Source: Pseudoxanthomonas sp. 3HH-4
Lineage (GTDB): Bacteria; Pseudomonadota; Gammaproteobacteria; Xanthomonadales; Xanthomonadaceae
NCBI RefSeq assembly: GCF_006716465.1
Contig: NZ_VFPB01000003.1
Location: forward strand, 356,426 to 420,425
Direction of reading: 5' to 3'
DNA length: 64,000 bases
A program made the position numbers and the translations under genes. Every line of letters starts with the position of its first letter. Positions within the stretch are counted from its first letter, which is position 1. Below are positions 29,767 to 39,582 of this stretch, piece after piece. The notes beneath the pieces were generated by a model. That model worked only from the letters and a program-made list of their open reading frames with translations, was not told the DNA's origin and did no database searches.

Positions 29767-30965
29767 ACTACCGCATCTCCACCGGGATGATGTACCAGCA
29801 GTCGATCAACACGATGCTGGCCAAGCAGGCGAAGCTGGCGCATACCCAGCAACAGCTCTCCAGCGGACAGCGCCTGGTCACCGCCAAGGACGATCCGGTC
29901 GCCGCCGGCACCGCCGTGGGACTGGACCGTGCGGTGGCCGAACTCGAACGCTTCGGCATGAATGCCAGCGCCGTGCAGAACCGCCTGGGCCTGCAGGAGA
30001 ACGCGCTGACCCAGGTTGGCGATGCGATGGCGCGCGTCAACGAGCTCGTTATCCAGGCCAACAATGCGGCCATGGGCGACGACAGTCGGCAGGCGATCAG
30101 CACTGAACTGAAATCGATCTACGCCGGCCTGCTGGACCTGGCCAACAGCACCGACGGCGCCGGCCGTTACCTGTTCGGCGGCACCAGCGACGGCAGCGCA
30201 CCGTTTGCGATCTCCGGCGGCAACATGATCTACAGCGGCGACCAGACCCAGCGGCAGGTGGAAGTGGCGCCGGACATGTTCGTCACCGACACACTGCCCG
30301 GCAGCGAGGTATTCCTGCGCCTGCGCACCGGCGATGGCCGCATCGACGGTCAACCGGCCGGCGGCAACACCGGCACCGGCCTGCTGATGGGCTTCAGCGT
30401 GACTGATTCCACGGCCTGGGACGGTGACACCTACACGCTCAGCTTCGGCGCCGGCAATACCTATCAGGTGGTCGATGGCGGCGGCGCGGTGGTCGCCACA
30501 GGTGCCTACGCCAAGGGCGAGAGCATCGCCTTTGCCGGCGTGCAGATGAAGATCGACGGCCAGCCCGCCAATGGCGACAGCTTCACGCTGGGGCCGGCCG
30601 GCTCGCGCGACATCTTCGCCACGATGCAGGGCCTGATCGACACACTGGAGACCAGCCCCACCACCGACACCCAGCGTGCCGTCATGCAGAACAGCCTGCA
30701 GGCGGCCATGCGCGATATCGCCACCGCACAGAGCAGGATGATCGACGCGCGCGCCAGCGGCGGCGCCCAACTATCCGCTATCGACGACGCCGCCGCGCTC
30801 CGCGAGGCGAACAACGTCACGTTGCAGGGCACGCTGTCCACGCTGCGCGACCTGGACTGGGCCGAAGCCATCGGCCGCTACCAGATGGAAAACACCGCCC
30901 TGCAGGCTGCTCAGACGGTCTTCATGCAGATGCAGTCTCTGTCGTTGTTCAAGCTGATGGGCTGA
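29763..30965 (+). CDS. flgL: Flagellar hook-associated protein 3 FlgL
   Basis: 400 aa. Flagellin-like N-terminus (STGMMYQQSINTMLAKQAKL, SGQRLVTAKDDP) and C-terminus (YQMENTALQAAQTVFMQMQS, then SLFKLMG). Second junction protein. A clean terminator follows, so the operon probably ends here; flagellin and fli genes lie outside the window. Confidence 0.96.
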   Translation: MNYRISTGMMYQQSINTMLAKQAKLAHTQQQLSSGQRLVTAKDDPVAAGTAVGLDRAVAELERFGMNASAVQNRLGLQENALTQVGDAMARVNELVIQANNAAMGDDSRQAISTELKSIYAGLLDLANSTDGAGRYLFGGTSDGSAPFAISGGNMIYSGDQTQRQVEVAPDMFVTDTLPGSEVFLRLRTGDGRIDGQPAGGNTGTGLLMGFSVTDSTAWDGDTYTLSFGAGNTYQVVDGGGAVVATGAYAKGESIAFAGVQMKIDGQPANGDSFTLGPAGSRDIFATMQGLIDTLETSPTTDTQRAVMQNSLQAAMRDIATAQSRMIDARASGGAQLSAIDDAAALREANNVTLQGTLSTLRDLDWAEAIGRYQMENTALQAAQTVFMQMQSLSLFKLMG

Positions 30966-31000
30966 CGGCATACCTTTCCTTTCCTGCAGTCCTTGCCCTC

Positions 31001-31028
31001 ACGCCGCGCTCCCTCGCGGCGTTCTTTT
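31001..31028 (+). terminator. Rho-independent terminator of the flagellar operon
   Basis: Stem ACGCCGCG / CGCGGCGT, 6-nt loop, then TCTTTT. It lies 35 bp after flgL. Confidence 0.8.
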
Positions 31029-31033
31029 GCCTT

Positions 31034-31156
31034 CCTGTAGGAGCGACGTAAGGCGCGACCGCACGCTCGACGAGCTATGACCCCCAGTGCGAGCGTGCTG
31101 CAGACGCGTTCCTGGCCACGACCCTACGCGGTCGCGACTTACGTCGCTCCTACAGG
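31034..31156 (+). repeat. REP pair 3 between convergent flgL and alkB
   Basis: Left arm 31034-31063 (one base differs: GTAAGGCGC for GTAAGTCGC) and inverted right arm 31128-31156. It ends 8 bp from the alkB stop. Confidence 0.85.
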
Positions 31157-31164
31157 AGTTTCCC

Positions 31165-31740
31165 TCAAGCCGGCCGCACCCGGAACACCACGCTGATCCG
31201 CGGCCCCTGCGCACGTCGCGTCTTCGGGATGCCATGTTCATGCGTCCTCTGCGAGGCATGGCTCATCGACAGCACGCTGCCCGGCGCCAGATCCACCGCC
31301 AGCGTCTCGCGGCGGCCTTCGCGGGCGCGGATCAGCATCCGCCGTGGCGCACCCAGTGACACCAGGGTGATTGGATGGCCCGCCACCACGGTATGCAGCT
31401 TGTCGCCATGCATGGCGACACTGTCGTGGCCGTCGCGGTAGAGGTTCATGCCGATGCGCGAGTACGGTGCGGGCGCCCTCGCCTGCACGCAGGCCAGCAG
31501 CTGCGCCAGCGGCAGGTCGGTCGGCAGGGTTTCCACGGCGTAGTTCGCCAGCAGACGGGGCACGTCGACGATGCGGTCGTACATCGGGCGTTGCAGGTGC
31601 GTCCACGCCGCGCGCGCATGCAGCAGGTCGAACCAACGCTGCGCCGTCGCGGCGTCGACGGCATCCGGCCAGTAGCGGATACCGCCTTCGGCATCGTCCA
31701 CCAGTTGCACCACCGCAGGCGCAAACAGGTCATCGATCAT
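31165..31740 (-). CDS. alkB: AlkB-family 2-oxoglutarate/Fe(II) dioxygenase (DNA alkylation repair)
   Basis: 191 aa. AlkB-type enzymes oxidatively remove methyl lesions from DNA or RNA. Motifs: NLYRDGHDSVAMHGDK (HxD iron ligands), a later His in SMSHASQRTHEHGI, and the 2-oxoglutarate-binding R-x5-R (RISVVFR). ATG 31740 lies 25 bp after the dnaE2 stop, so it is the last gene of the lexA-imuA-imuB-dnaE2 operon and probably SOS-induced. The open frame extends into dnaE2, but those codons do not resemble AlkB. Confidence 0.9.
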   Translation of the reverse strand: MIDDLFAPAVVQLVDDAEGGIRYWPDAVDAATAQRWFDLLHARAAWTHLQRPMYDRIVDVPRLLANYAVETLPTDLPLAQLLACVQARAPAPYSRIGMNLYRDGHDSVAMHGDKLHTVVAGHPITLVSLGAPRRMLIRAREGRRETLAVDLAPGSVLSMSHASQRTHEHGIPKTRRAQGPRISVVFRVRPA

Positions 31741-31765
31741 GGCGGGCAAGGCGCGCACAAGGAGC

Positions 31766-34700
31766 TCAGTGGAAATCGCGCGAGCTGGTGTGCAGCTCGC
31801 CAAGCAGATGACTGAAGTCGTGCAGGTCGTGGGCAATCAGGTGGCGCACGCCATCGACATGTTCCCAGCGACCCCGCACCCCCAGCAGGCGCGCCCCCAG
31901 CAGGGCCTTGCGCCGGCGTTCGGCGATGCGTGCCCAGACCACCACATTGACCACGCCATGTTCGTCTTCCAGGGTGACGAAGATGACGCCGCTGGCCGTA
32001 CCGGGCCGCTGGCGTTGGGTGACGATGCCGGCCACATGCACACCACGTCCGTGCGGCAGCTCCTGCAGCTGGCGCGAATCGACCACGCGCTGCTGGCGCA
32101 GGCGCTCTCGCAGCAACGCCAGCGGATGCACGCCCAGCGTCAGTCCGGTGACGCGGTAATCCGACAGCACGTCTTCGACCGGATTCGGCGCGGGCAACAC
32201 GATGTCGTCTTCGTCGGGACTTCCCGGCAACAGCGGTCGCTGGCGTTCGACGCCGGCCACCGCCCAGCGCGCCGCATGGCGATGGCCGGTCAGCGCCTGC
32301 AGCGCGCCGGCTTCCGCCAGCGCATGCCGGGCCTTTTCGTCGAGGTTTGCGCGCAGGCAGAGGTCGCGCACGTCGGCGAACGGCCGCTGCGCCCGGGCAG
32401 CGACGATCGCGTTCGCCGTCCCCTCGGACAGACCAATCACCTGGCGCATCCCCAGCCGCAGCGCGGCTTGCCCGCCATCATCCAACCCGACACGCGCATG
32501 CCCGCCTTCCAGCGTGTTGTCCCAGTCGCTGCAGGTCACGTCGACCGGACGCACCTCGATGCCGACCCGCCCGCCGTGCCCTCGCCGTGCGTCCTGCACG
32601 ATCTGGCTGGCCGAATAGAACCCCATCGGCTGCGCGTTGAGCAGTGCGCAAACGAAGGCCGCCGGCTCGTGCCGCTTCAGCCAGCAGCTGATGTAGACCA
32701 GCTTGGCGAACGACGCCGCATGGCTCTGCGGGAAACCATAGGAACCGAAGCCCTTGATCTGCTCGAAGATCTGGTCGATGAAGTCGGATGAATAATTCTT
32801 CTCTTCCATCAACCGACGGATCTTGTCGCGATGCGGCGCCATGTCCCCGCCCCGGCCCCACGCCGCCATCGAACGACGCAGGCCATCGGCCTCCGAAGGC
32901 GTGTAGCCGGCATGGATCACCAGTTCCATCACCTGTTCCTGGAACAACGGGATGCCCAGCGTGTTGCCGAGAATGGCTTCGATGCCATCCGAGGGATACG
33001 TCACCGGTTCCTTGCCCTGCCTTCGCCGCAAATACGGATGCACCATGCCGCCCTGGATGGGGCCGGGCCGCACGATGGCCACTTCGATCACCAGGTCGTA
33101 GAAATTCTTCGGCTTCAACCGCGGCAGCATGCTCATCTGCGCGCGCGACTCGATCTGGAACACGCCGACGGTGTCGGCGGCCTGGATCATGGCGTAGGTA
33201 GGTTCGTCTCCTGCGGGCGGCTGGTGCGCCAGGTCGATCGTGTAACCGCGATGTTTCGCTACCAGGTCCACGGCCTTCTGGATGCAAGTCAGCATGCCGA
33301 GGGCCAGGCAATCGACCTTCAGCAACTTCATCGTCTCCAGGTCGTCCTTGTCCCACTGGATGATGGTGCGGTCTTCCATCGCGGCGTTCTCCACCGGCAC
33401 GACCTCGGACAACGGCCCGTCGTTGATGACGAAGCCGCCGACATGCTGGGAGAGATGGCGTGGATGTCCGCGCAGCTGGGTGGTCACCGCCAGCACGCGA
33501 TGGATCAGCGGATTCTCCGGATCGAAGCCGGCTTCGCGCAGGCGCTGTTCCATCGGCGTCTCGCCATTGCCCCAGCCATAGCACTCGGCCAGCAGCGCGA
33601 TCTGGTCCGGTGGCAATCCGAAGGCCTTGGCTACGTCGCGAACCGCGCTCTTGCCGCGGTAGCGGATGACGGTGGCGGCCAGCGCCGCGCGGCGGCGGCC
33701 ATACTTGCCGTAGACGTACTGCAGCACTTCCTCGCGGCGCGCGTGTTCGAAGTCGACGTCGATGTCCGGCGGTTCGCCACGTTCCTCGGACAGGAAGCGC
33801 GCCATCAGCAACCGGCTTTCGGCGGGATTCACCACGGTGATGCCCAGTGCGAAGCAGACCGCCGAATTGGCCGAGGAGCCACGGCCTTGGCACAGAATGT
33901 CCTTCGACCTGGCGAAGCGGACGATGTCTTCGACCGTCAGGAAGAACGCCTCGTAGTTGAGCTTGGCGATGAGGGCGAGCTCGTCGTCGATCTGCGCGAC
34001 GATGGCGGGCGGCGCGCCGTCCTTCCAGCGTTCCCGCATGCCCCGCTCGGTCAGCGCGCGCAGCCAGCTGGCCGGCGTGTGCCCGTCCGGCACCAGTTCG
34101 GCCGGATAGCGATAGCGCACCTCGTCCATCGAGAACGTGCAGCGCCGCGCCAGCGCTGCTGCCCCCTCGAGTAACGCATGTGGGTGGATGTTTCCCAACG
34201 CCCGGCGAGTACGCAGATGGCGTTCGCCGTTGCGGAACAGATGCCCGCCGCACTCGGCCAGCGGCAACGTATGGCGGATCGCCGTCATCGTGTCCTGCAG
34301 CACCCGTTGCCGGCGCACGTCCATGTGCACGTCGCCGGCGGCCAGGGCCACCATCGACAGCCGCGCCGACAGATCAAGCAGCTGCTGCAGGCGCGCGGCA
34401 TCGTCCTGCTCGCGGTGCAGTTCCACCGCCAGCTGCGCGCGTCCGCCGAACACCTGCTGCAGCCAGCGTCCTTGCGCTTCGTCCGGCGCGCGCGCCGGCA
34501 GCCACAGTGCGAACAGTCCGCCGGCCTCCGGATCGCCCTCGCCCAGCACCTGCACCATGTCCTGTCGTGTCAGCGTGTAGGTGCCCTTGGGGGCGGCGCG
34601 ACGTGCGGTGGTGATCAGCTCGCACAGCCGCGTGTAGCCCACGAGGTTTTCCACCAGCAGCACGCATTTCAACCCGCACTTCAGGGTGAATTCGCTGCCG

Positions 34701-35011
34701 ACGATCAACTTCAGCCCGGTGGCGCGCGACGCCTCCAGCCCGCGCACGATGCCGGCCAGTGAGCACTCGTCGGTGATCGCCAGGGCTTCGTAGCCGCAGT
34801 GCTTCGCGCGGACGAACAGGTCTTCCGCGCTGGAGGCACCACGCAGGAAGGAGAAATCCGACAGGCAGTGCAGTTCGGCATAGGCCGGCAGGCCGTCGTC
34901 GTCGGGCGCGTCGTCATTGGCCGCCGCATGCGTCCGCAGCCGTTGCGCGGTTTCCCAGGCGCGCGGCACGTGCGCGCCCGGGTAGTCGCCGCGCTCCTCA
35001 TCGCGGCTCAC
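31766..35011 (-). CDS. dnaE2: Error-prone DNA polymerase DnaE2 (ImuC)
   Basis: 1081-aa C-family polymerase for translesion synthesis with ImuA and ImuB. N-terminal PHP domain ([18 protein letters not shown]), polymerase core with catalytic aspartates in [15 protein letters not shown], helix-hairpin-helix and OB regions near the C-terminus ([20 protein letters not shown]). GTG 35011 is chosen because it overlaps the imuB stop (GTGA); upstream codons lie within imuB. Confidence 0.95.
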   Translation of the reverse strand: MSRDEERGDYPGAHVPRAWETAQRLRTHAAANDDAPDDDGLPAYAELHCLSDFSFLRGASSAEDLFVRAKHCGYEALAITDECSLAGIVRGLEASRATGLKLIVGSEFTLKCGLKCVLLVENLVGYTRLCELITTARRAAPKGTYTLTRQDMVQVLGEGDPEAGGLFALWLPARAPDEAQGRWLQQVFGGRAQLAVELHREQDDAARLQQLLDLSARLSMVALAAGDVHMDVRRQRVLQDTMTAIRHTLPLAECGGHLFRNGERHLRTRRALGNIHPHALLEGAAALARRCTFSMDEVRYRYPAELVPDGHTPASWLRALTERGMRERWKDGAPPAIVAQIDDELALIAKLNYEAFFLTVEDIVRFARSKDILCQGRGSSANSAVCFALGITVVNPAESRLLMARFLSEERGEPPDIDVDFEHARREEVLQYVYGKYGRRRAALAATVIRYRGKSAVRDVAKAFGLPPDQIALLAECYGWGNGETPMEQRLREAGFDPENPLIHRVLAVTTQLRGHPRHLSQHVGGFVINDGPLSEVVPVENAAMEDRTIIQWDKDDLETMKLLKVDCLALGMLTCIQKAVDLVAKHRGYTIDLAHQPPAGDEPTYAMIQAADTVGVFQIESRAQMSMLPRLKPKNFYDLVIEVAIVRPGPIQGGMVHPYLRRRQGKEPVTYPSDGIEAILGNTLGIPLFQEQVMELVIHAGYTPSEADGLRRSMAAWGRGGDMAPHRDKIRRLMEEKNYSSDFIDQIFEQIKGFGSYGFPQSHAASFAKLVYISCWLKRHEPAAFVCALLNAQPMGFYSASQIVQDARRGHGGRVGIEVRPVDVTCSDWDNTLEGGHARVGLDDGGQAALRLGMRQVIGLSEGTANAIVAARAQRPFADVRDLCLRANLDEKARHALAEAGALQALTGHRHAARWAVAGVERQRPLLPGSPDEDDIVLPAPNPVEDVLSDYRVTGLTLGVHPLALLRERLRQQRVVDSRQLQELPHGRGVHVAGIVTQRQRPGTASGVIFVTLEDEHGVVNVVVWARIAERRRKALLGARLLGVRGRWEHVDGVRHLIAHDLHDFSHLLGELHTSSRDFH

Positions 35012-36426
35012 GCGAACCACCCATGCAGCATCCAGCCGCCCTGCTCGCCGGGCGGCGCGAAGGCCCAGGCGCGCTGGCCCTGCGAGGTTTCCAGCACGTA
35101 GTAATCGCGGCGCGCGTCCTCGCCGTCCCACCAGCCGCTTTCCAGCCGCTCCGGGCCGGAGACGATGCGCGGATGCGGATCACGAAGCGGCACCGGCTGC
35201 GGCAGCAGCCAGGTCGGGCGTGGCGGACGCACGGGCGCCTGCTCGATCCGGCCACCATCGCCCTGCATGCGACGCCACGCGCGTTCCGGGCGCGGATCGC
35301 CCGCAGGCGCCACGCGATGCACGGCCTCGTCGCCCAGGCGCGCACGCAGGCGTTCACGTAACTGCGGCCACGGCAGTTGCTGCTGCGATCGTGTATCGAA
35401 CAGGTCGCGCGCCGCCGGCACGAACGGCGGCAGCTCGCGTGCCAGCAGGCGCACGCCGACGACCGGGTGTTCGATCTGCACGCGCTCCAGCCGGTTGCGG
35501 GTCAGCTCGAACAGCATCGCCGGTTCGCGTTCGGCGGCCAGCAGGCCCACCTCGACATCGGTATGGCCTTCCTCATGCTCCAGCCGCAGCACGAAGCGCT
35601 GCACGCCGCCGTCGCGGATGGACAGGTAGGTGGACAGGTCGCCGATCAGCCGGCGCAGCGGGAACAGCAGCGCCATGTGGTTCTCGACTTCGTAGCCGAG
35701 TTCGATGCACGCATCGAAGTGATCCGGCGGTGCGTAGTACACCAGCGGGTCGTCGGCCTGCCCGTACAGGCGGTCGAGGTGCTCCAGCACCGGCAGGCCG
35801 AAGCGGCGGCGCAGGCTGTCGCGCGGCAGGCCGCGCAGTGTGCGCAGGTCGCGGATGCCCATGCGGTGCAGGCGTTCGCCGGCGTCGTCCGGCAGGCGTG
35901 CGCGGCGCACCGGCACGCGGTCCAGCATCTCCGCCATGGCCGCGGGCTGCATCACCGCCAGGCCGTCGCGCAGGCCGGCGAACACATGCGCCGCGCGCGG
36001 CGTGGGCGCCAGCGCGAGGCGATGCTGGAAGCCCAACAGGCCCAGTTCCTCGCGCAAGCGCGCCTCGATGCGCGGCCACGGTCCGAGCAGGCGGAAGCTG
36101 GCGCGCACTTCCAGCACTAGGCAACCCGGCCACTGCGCACTGACCAGCGAACTGTGGCGGTAGGCCCACGCGGCGAGGAAACGCTGCCAGCGCGCTTCGG
36201 CCGGCGGATCGTGTTCGACCATCGCGAAGTCCGGCAGCAGCGCGTGCGCGGCGGTCAGGCGCATGCCGGCCCGCAGGCCCGCCTGCGCGGCCGACGCATT
36301 CACGGCATGCAGGGTGCGCAGTTGCGCGGCGCCACCGACCAGCGCCAGCGGCGCGTCGGGATCAGGCAAACGCCGGAGGACGGCGTCCAGCGCCAGCTGT
36401 GGCAGCAGTACACAGGCCCAAAGCAT
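35008..36426 (-). CDS. imuB: ImuB, catalytically inactive Y-family polymerase-like protein
   Basis: 472 aa. Y-family fold without the usual catalytic acidic residues: the segment that would carry SIDE reads LVLEVRASF, as expected for ImuB, which acts as a scaffold. QQQLPW (about 352-357) is a plausible beta-clamp-binding motif. The C-terminal part ([16 protein letters not shown]) is the family's ImuA/DnaE2-interaction region. It begins 9 bp after imuA and its stop overlaps dnaE2. Confidence 0.93.
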   Translation of the reverse strand: MLWACVLLPQLALDAVLRRLPDPDAPLALVGGAAQLRTLHAVNASAAQAGLRAGMRLTAAHALLPDFAMVEHDPPAEARWQRFLAAWAYRHSSLVSAQWPGCLVLEVRASFRLLGPWPRIEARLREELGLLGFQHRLALAPTPRAAHVFAGLRDGLAVMQPAAMAEMLDRVPVRRARLPDDAGERLHRMGIRDLRTLRGLPRDSLRRRFGLPVLEHLDRLYGQADDPLVYYAPPDHFDACIELGYEVENHMALLFPLRRLIGDLSTYLSIRDGGVQRFVLRLEHEEGHTDVEVGLLAAEREPAMLFELTRNRLERVQIEHPVVGVRLLARELPPFVPAARDLFDTRSQQQLPWPQLRERLRARLGDEAVHRVAPAGDPRPERAWRRMQGDGGRIEQAPVRPPRPTWLLPQPVPLRDPHPRIVSGPERLESGWWDGEDARRDYYVLETSQGQRAWAFAPPGEQGGWMLHGWFA

Positions 36427-36435
36427 GCGCGCGCC

Positions 36436-37062
36436 TCAATGCGCGACCAGCGCGAACGACTGCGCGGGTGCCGGGCCGCCGCGGCATTTGCGCACCTGCC
36501 AGTGCGTGCCGCCCTGCGCATCACGGGTGGCCTCCACGCGCAACGCGGCCGCCGACGGATTGGCCGCATGGCGGCGGTCGCGCAGCGCGAAGCCCAGGCA
36601 CTCGCCGCTGTCGGCAGCCACCTGCAGGCGACGCAATGCAGGCCCATCCGCCTGCACCGGCCACCCCAGCACGGCAGCGCAGGCGCCGCTGCGCAGGCAT
36701 TGTTCGAACGCCCACAGCGCGTCGCGCGGTGAGGCTTCCACGATGTCCAGCAGTGCCAGATCCACGCCGGCCGCCTGCCACGCGGGCGCATACGGTATAT
36801 ACGGCGGCGCGATCACCGCCACCGGATTCCCCGCCTGCGTGAGCCGCGCCAGCGTGGGCAGCAACAGTGCCAGTTCGCCCACGCCGTCGGCGGGCAGCAG
36901 CAGTTCGGTCAGCGCACGCCGGGGCCAGCCGCCCTGCGGCAGCAGCGCATCGAGCGCGGCGTGGCCGGTGGGTTCGCCATCGGCAGCGATGGCTGCGCTG
37001 CGGCCCGCGTGCCACAGCGTGCGTGCGGCCAGCATCGTGTCGAGGGCGACGACCGCACCCAT
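36436..37062 (-). CDS. imuA: ImuA, RecA-like SOS mutagenesis protein
   Basis: 208 aa. RecA/SulA-like fold: ALDALLPQGGWPRRALTELL replaces the Walker A region and lacks GKT, as in other ImuA proteins. VAVIAPPYIPYAPAWQAAGV is typical of the family. It starts 1 bp after the lexA stop and needs DnaE2 and ImuB to act. Confidence 0.92.
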   Translation of the reverse strand: MGAVVALDTMLAARTLWHAGRSAAIAADGEPTGHAALDALLPQGGWPRRALTELLLPADGVGELALLLPTLARLTQAGNPVAVIAPPYIPYAPAWQAAGVDLALLDIVEASPRDALWAFEQCLRSGACAAVLGWPVQADGPALRRLQVAADSGECLGFALRDRRHAANPSAAALRVEATRDAQGGTHWQVRKCRGGPAPAQSFALVAH

Positions 37063-37063
37063 G

Positions 37064-37669
37064 TCAGCCGCGCCTTACCAGGCCGCAGTAGACGCCTTCG
37101 ATGGCGAAGTCCTGCCCGGGCTGCACGTCGATGGGCGCATGCGCGGGATTGCGCGGCAGCAGGCGAATGCGGCGGCGCTCGCGCTGCAGGCGCTTGATGG
37201 TCAGTTCGCCATCGATGCGCGCTACCACGGTCTGTCCGTCGCGCGCCTCCTGCGTGCGATGCACGCCGACCAGATCGCCGTCGACGATGCCGTCGTCGAT
37301 CATCGAATCGCCCTGCACCTTCAGCAGGTAATCCGGTTGCGGCGAAAACAGCCGGCGGTCCAGCCACAACTGCTCGTCCAGGCCGATGTCGGCCCCGATC
37401 GGCTGGCCCGCGGCCACCCGCCCCAATACGGGCAGCGGCAGCAGGTCCGCCATGCCGCCCGGCAGGCGCAGGCCACGCTTCTGGCCCGGGGCCTGTTCCA
37501 GCAGGCCGTCGGCGACCAGCGCCTGCACATGCTTCTGCGCGGCATTGCGGGACGCGAACCCGAAGGCGTCGGCGATGTCCGCCAAGCTGGGGGCACGCCC
37601 GGCCGCCAGTTCCCGGCGCAAGAAGGCCAGGACAGCGGCACGTTGGGGAGGCAGGTCGACGGGGTTCAT
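37064..37669 (-). CDS. lexA: SOS repressor LexA (LexA2 type)
   Basis: 201 aa. N-terminal winged helix (RAAVLAFLRRELAAGRAPSL, then RNAAQKHVQAL recognition region). Self-cleavage at Ala-Gly in RVAAGQP; Ser/Lys dyad in QGDSMIDDGIVDGD and VARIDGELTIKRL. ATG 37669 is chosen by homology; the in-frame GTG at 37687 lies inside the operator. It heads the imuA-imuB-dnaE2-alkB operon. A second, housekeeping LexA is often present in such genomes but is not in this window. Confidence 0.95.
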   Translation of the reverse strand: MNPVDLPPQRAAVLAFLRRELAAGRAPSLADIADAFGFASRNAAQKHVQALVADGLLEQAPGQKRGLRLPGGMADLLPLPVLGRVAAGQPIGADIGLDEQLWLDRRLFSPQPDYLLKVQGDSMIDDGIVDGDLVGVHRTQEARDGQTVVARIDGELTIKRLQRERRRIRLLPRNPAHAPIDVQPGQDFAIEGVYCGLVRRG

Positions 37670-37671
37670 GG

Positions 37672-37687
37672 GTGTACATTTGTACAC
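37672..37687 (-). promoter_or_regulatory. LexA2 operator overlapping the lexA start
   Basis: GTGTACA-TT-TGTACAC, a perfect 7-bp inverted repeat containing GTAC-N4-GTAC, close to the LexA2 motif GTAC-N4-GTGC known from Pseudomonas putida. Only two bases separate it from the ATG, leaving no room for a normal ribosome-binding site. Confidence 0.8.
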
Positions 37688-37740
37688 CTACCCGTCGCTC
37701 AGGGCGAGACTGGCGGAGCCGCCGGCTATCGGCTAGGCAT

Positions 37741-37827
37741 GTAGCCCTGGTAAGCGCAGCGCACCCGGGATGGCGTCACCGGACAATCCGCGTCCCGGGT
37801 GCGGCCTGCGGCCTTACCCGGGCTACG
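37741..37827. repeat. Inverted repeat of the GTAGCCCGGGTAAG type
   Basis: Left arm 37741-37770 and inverted right arm 37793-37827, sharing GTAGCCC-GGTAAG and GCACCCGGGA blocks. It sits between the HDOD stop and the lexA operator and could form a terminator-like hairpin for the HDOD gene. Confidence 0.65.
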
Positions 37828-37833
37828 CGCTCG

Positions 37834-38955
37834 TCAGGCCGCCTGTTCCTCGGCTCGCTCGACCATGGTCTCGGCCATCTGCCGCCAGTTGGGCAACTGA
37901 TCCAGTACACCCAGCGACTTCAGGTAGCCCTCGTCCACGGGTTCGTTGCTGGCCAGAGCCCCGGCCACGTGCACGGCGCCCGGCACCCAGAAGCTGCGCA
38001 GGCTGGAACGCTGCGGCTGGCGATGGAAGGCCACCGCCTCCACGATCGGCATCGGCAGGCCCCACAGGCCGAGCAGATAGGCACCGGCTTCGGTATGGCC
38101 GGGGCGGTCGTCGTCTTCGGCGGCTGGCGTGTCGCGCTCGTCGCGCACACCCGGCAGCAGCAGGCCGATGTCGGCCAGCAACGCCGCCGTCGCGCCCAGT
38201 TCGGAGCTGGTACGCGGCAGGATCTTCGCCGCCAGCCGCGAGGCCAGCAATGCGCGTTGCTGCAGGACGCTGCGGTCGACGTTGGAAGCGGTCTTCATCG
38301 AGAACACCTCGCTGGCCAGCACCAGGTCGCGCAGCGTGCCCAGGCCCAGTCGCGTGACGGCAGCGCGCAGATCGGTGATGGAACGGCCGTTGGAGAAATA
38401 GGCCGAGTTGCACAACTGCAGCACCTTGGCGGCGATGGCGGGATCGCCTGCCACCAGCGTGGCGATGTCGTTGGCGGTGCCTTCGTCCTCTTCCAGCGCA
38501 CGCGTCAGTGCGAAGTACAGGTGCGGCGGCGACGGCAGGTGTTCGACCCGGCCGATGGCGCGGCGCAGGCGCGGACTGTCGAGCAGGTCGCGCAGTTCTT
38601 CCAGGCTGTGGATCGCCTCCAGCACCGTCTCCGACGACAACGGCAGCGGCAGGAAGCGGTGCGCCACGCCGATCAGCTTGATCGGCGCGGCCAGGCTCTC
38701 CGCAGCGCCTTCCAGCAACGCGATGCGAATCGTCTCCGGGCGCAGCGTGCGGATCTGGCCGAGCAGCGTGGCAGGTGGCAGGTCGGCGAGCGCAGGGCCC
38801 ACCATCACCACGTCCACCGGACCATTGGCGACGGTGTACATCGCCGACTTGCCGTCGGCGACGACCTCCACGGTCCATTCGTCACCCATGTCGCCGATGT
38901 AGTCGGCCAGGTCGTCAGGCAGGCAGGCGGTGTCGCCAACATACAGAATGCGCAA
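37834..38955 (-). CDS. HDOD-domain signalling protein with N-terminal receiver-like domain
   Basis: 373 aa. N-terminal receiver-like fold (MRILYVGDT, VDVVMVGPALADLP) without the usual phospho-Asp pocket, then an HDOD domain (about 135-330: LFFAL-like LYFALTRALEEDEG, LCNSAYFSNGRSI, LRDLVLASEVF). HDOD proteins link signalling to motility or virulence in xanthomonads. TTG 38955 is chosen: GGGGAAG lies 6 bp upstream and the homologous region begins there. The longer frame to 39096 has no ribosome-binding site. Confidence 0.85.
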   Translation of the reverse strand: MRILYVGDTACLPDDLADYIGDMGDEWTVEVVADGKSAMYTVANGPVDVVMVGPALADLPPATLLGQIRTLRPETIRIALLEGAAESLAAPIKLIGVAHRFLPLPLSSETVLEAIHSLEELRDLLDSPRLRRAIGRVEHLPSPPHLYFALTRALEEDEGTANDIATLVAGDPAIAAKVLQLCNSAYFSNGRSITDLRAAVTRLGLGTLRDLVLASEVFSMKTASNVDRSVLQQRALLASRLAAKILPRTSSELGATAALLADIGLLLPGVRDERDTPAAEDDDRPGHTEAGAYLLGLWGLPMPIVEAVAFHRQPQRSSLRSFWVPGAVHVAGALASNEPVDEGYLKSLGVLDQLPNWRQMAETMVERAEEQAA

Positions 38956-39132
38956 AGCACTTCCCCTTGGATCGTTCTTGCAAGCTTCAACGCGCGCCCC
39001 TGCTTGAGGAGGCGCGGACCGGATGAAATCTAGCAAGGATGTCGGCCGCGGCCGGGCGTTCTTGAATCGCGATGCGGGGAATGCGCAGTCCTTCACATTC
39101 CACTGTCGGTGAATCCCCGACAGCGCCGCGAC

Positions 39133-39354
39133 TCAGAAGCGGAACGTGCCCAGCAACTGCGGCCCGCGGTTGTCGAGGTTGAGGTTGCCAATGAAGCGCG
39201 TGCGCTCGAAATCGAGGTCCACGTCGTTGTAGTTGTAGCGCTACGAGAAGCCGAAGTACTCCCAGGGGAAGTACTCCACTTCCACCTGCGCTTCCAGCGC
39301 GTCGCCGGTGACGTTGCCACTGTGCTTCCTTGTGTACGCCAGCGCGGCGTCCAT
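39133..39354 (-). pseudogene. C-terminal remnant of an outer-membrane beta-barrel protein with in-frame stop
   Basis: Minus strand reads DALEAQVEVEYFPWEYFGFS, a TAG stop, then RYNYNDVDLDFERTRFIGNL and a C-terminus ending LGTFRF before TGA. Alternating Tyr/Phe/Arg strands and a terminal Phe are typical of outer-membrane barrels. One frame continues on both sides of the TAG, and no barrel N-terminus is found upstream, so this is a decayed fragment. The rest of the gap (38956-39132, 39355-39582) shows no gene. Confidence 0.75.
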
Positions 39355-39582
39355 CGCCCGTGTCCCGACAGTGACCGCGCATACTCACCGCGCAGCATGG
39401 AGGGCCATTCGTCCCTGGAAAAGCGATCCCCCGCAGAAAGCCGATTCTGCGCAGACCAGCAAGCAGGGGACAAAGGGATGGCGCATGGGGCGGCTTCTGC
39501 GGCAAAGCCGACAGGCATGGCGTCATCGCCGACACCCCGACCCTGCCAGCATCCGTCCGGCGAGGGGCAATCACGGAGGATC

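Noticed and set aside
37064-37687. lexA starting at GTG 37687
   Set aside because: That codon is inside the palindromic operator and adds non-homologous residues, though it cannot be fully excluded.
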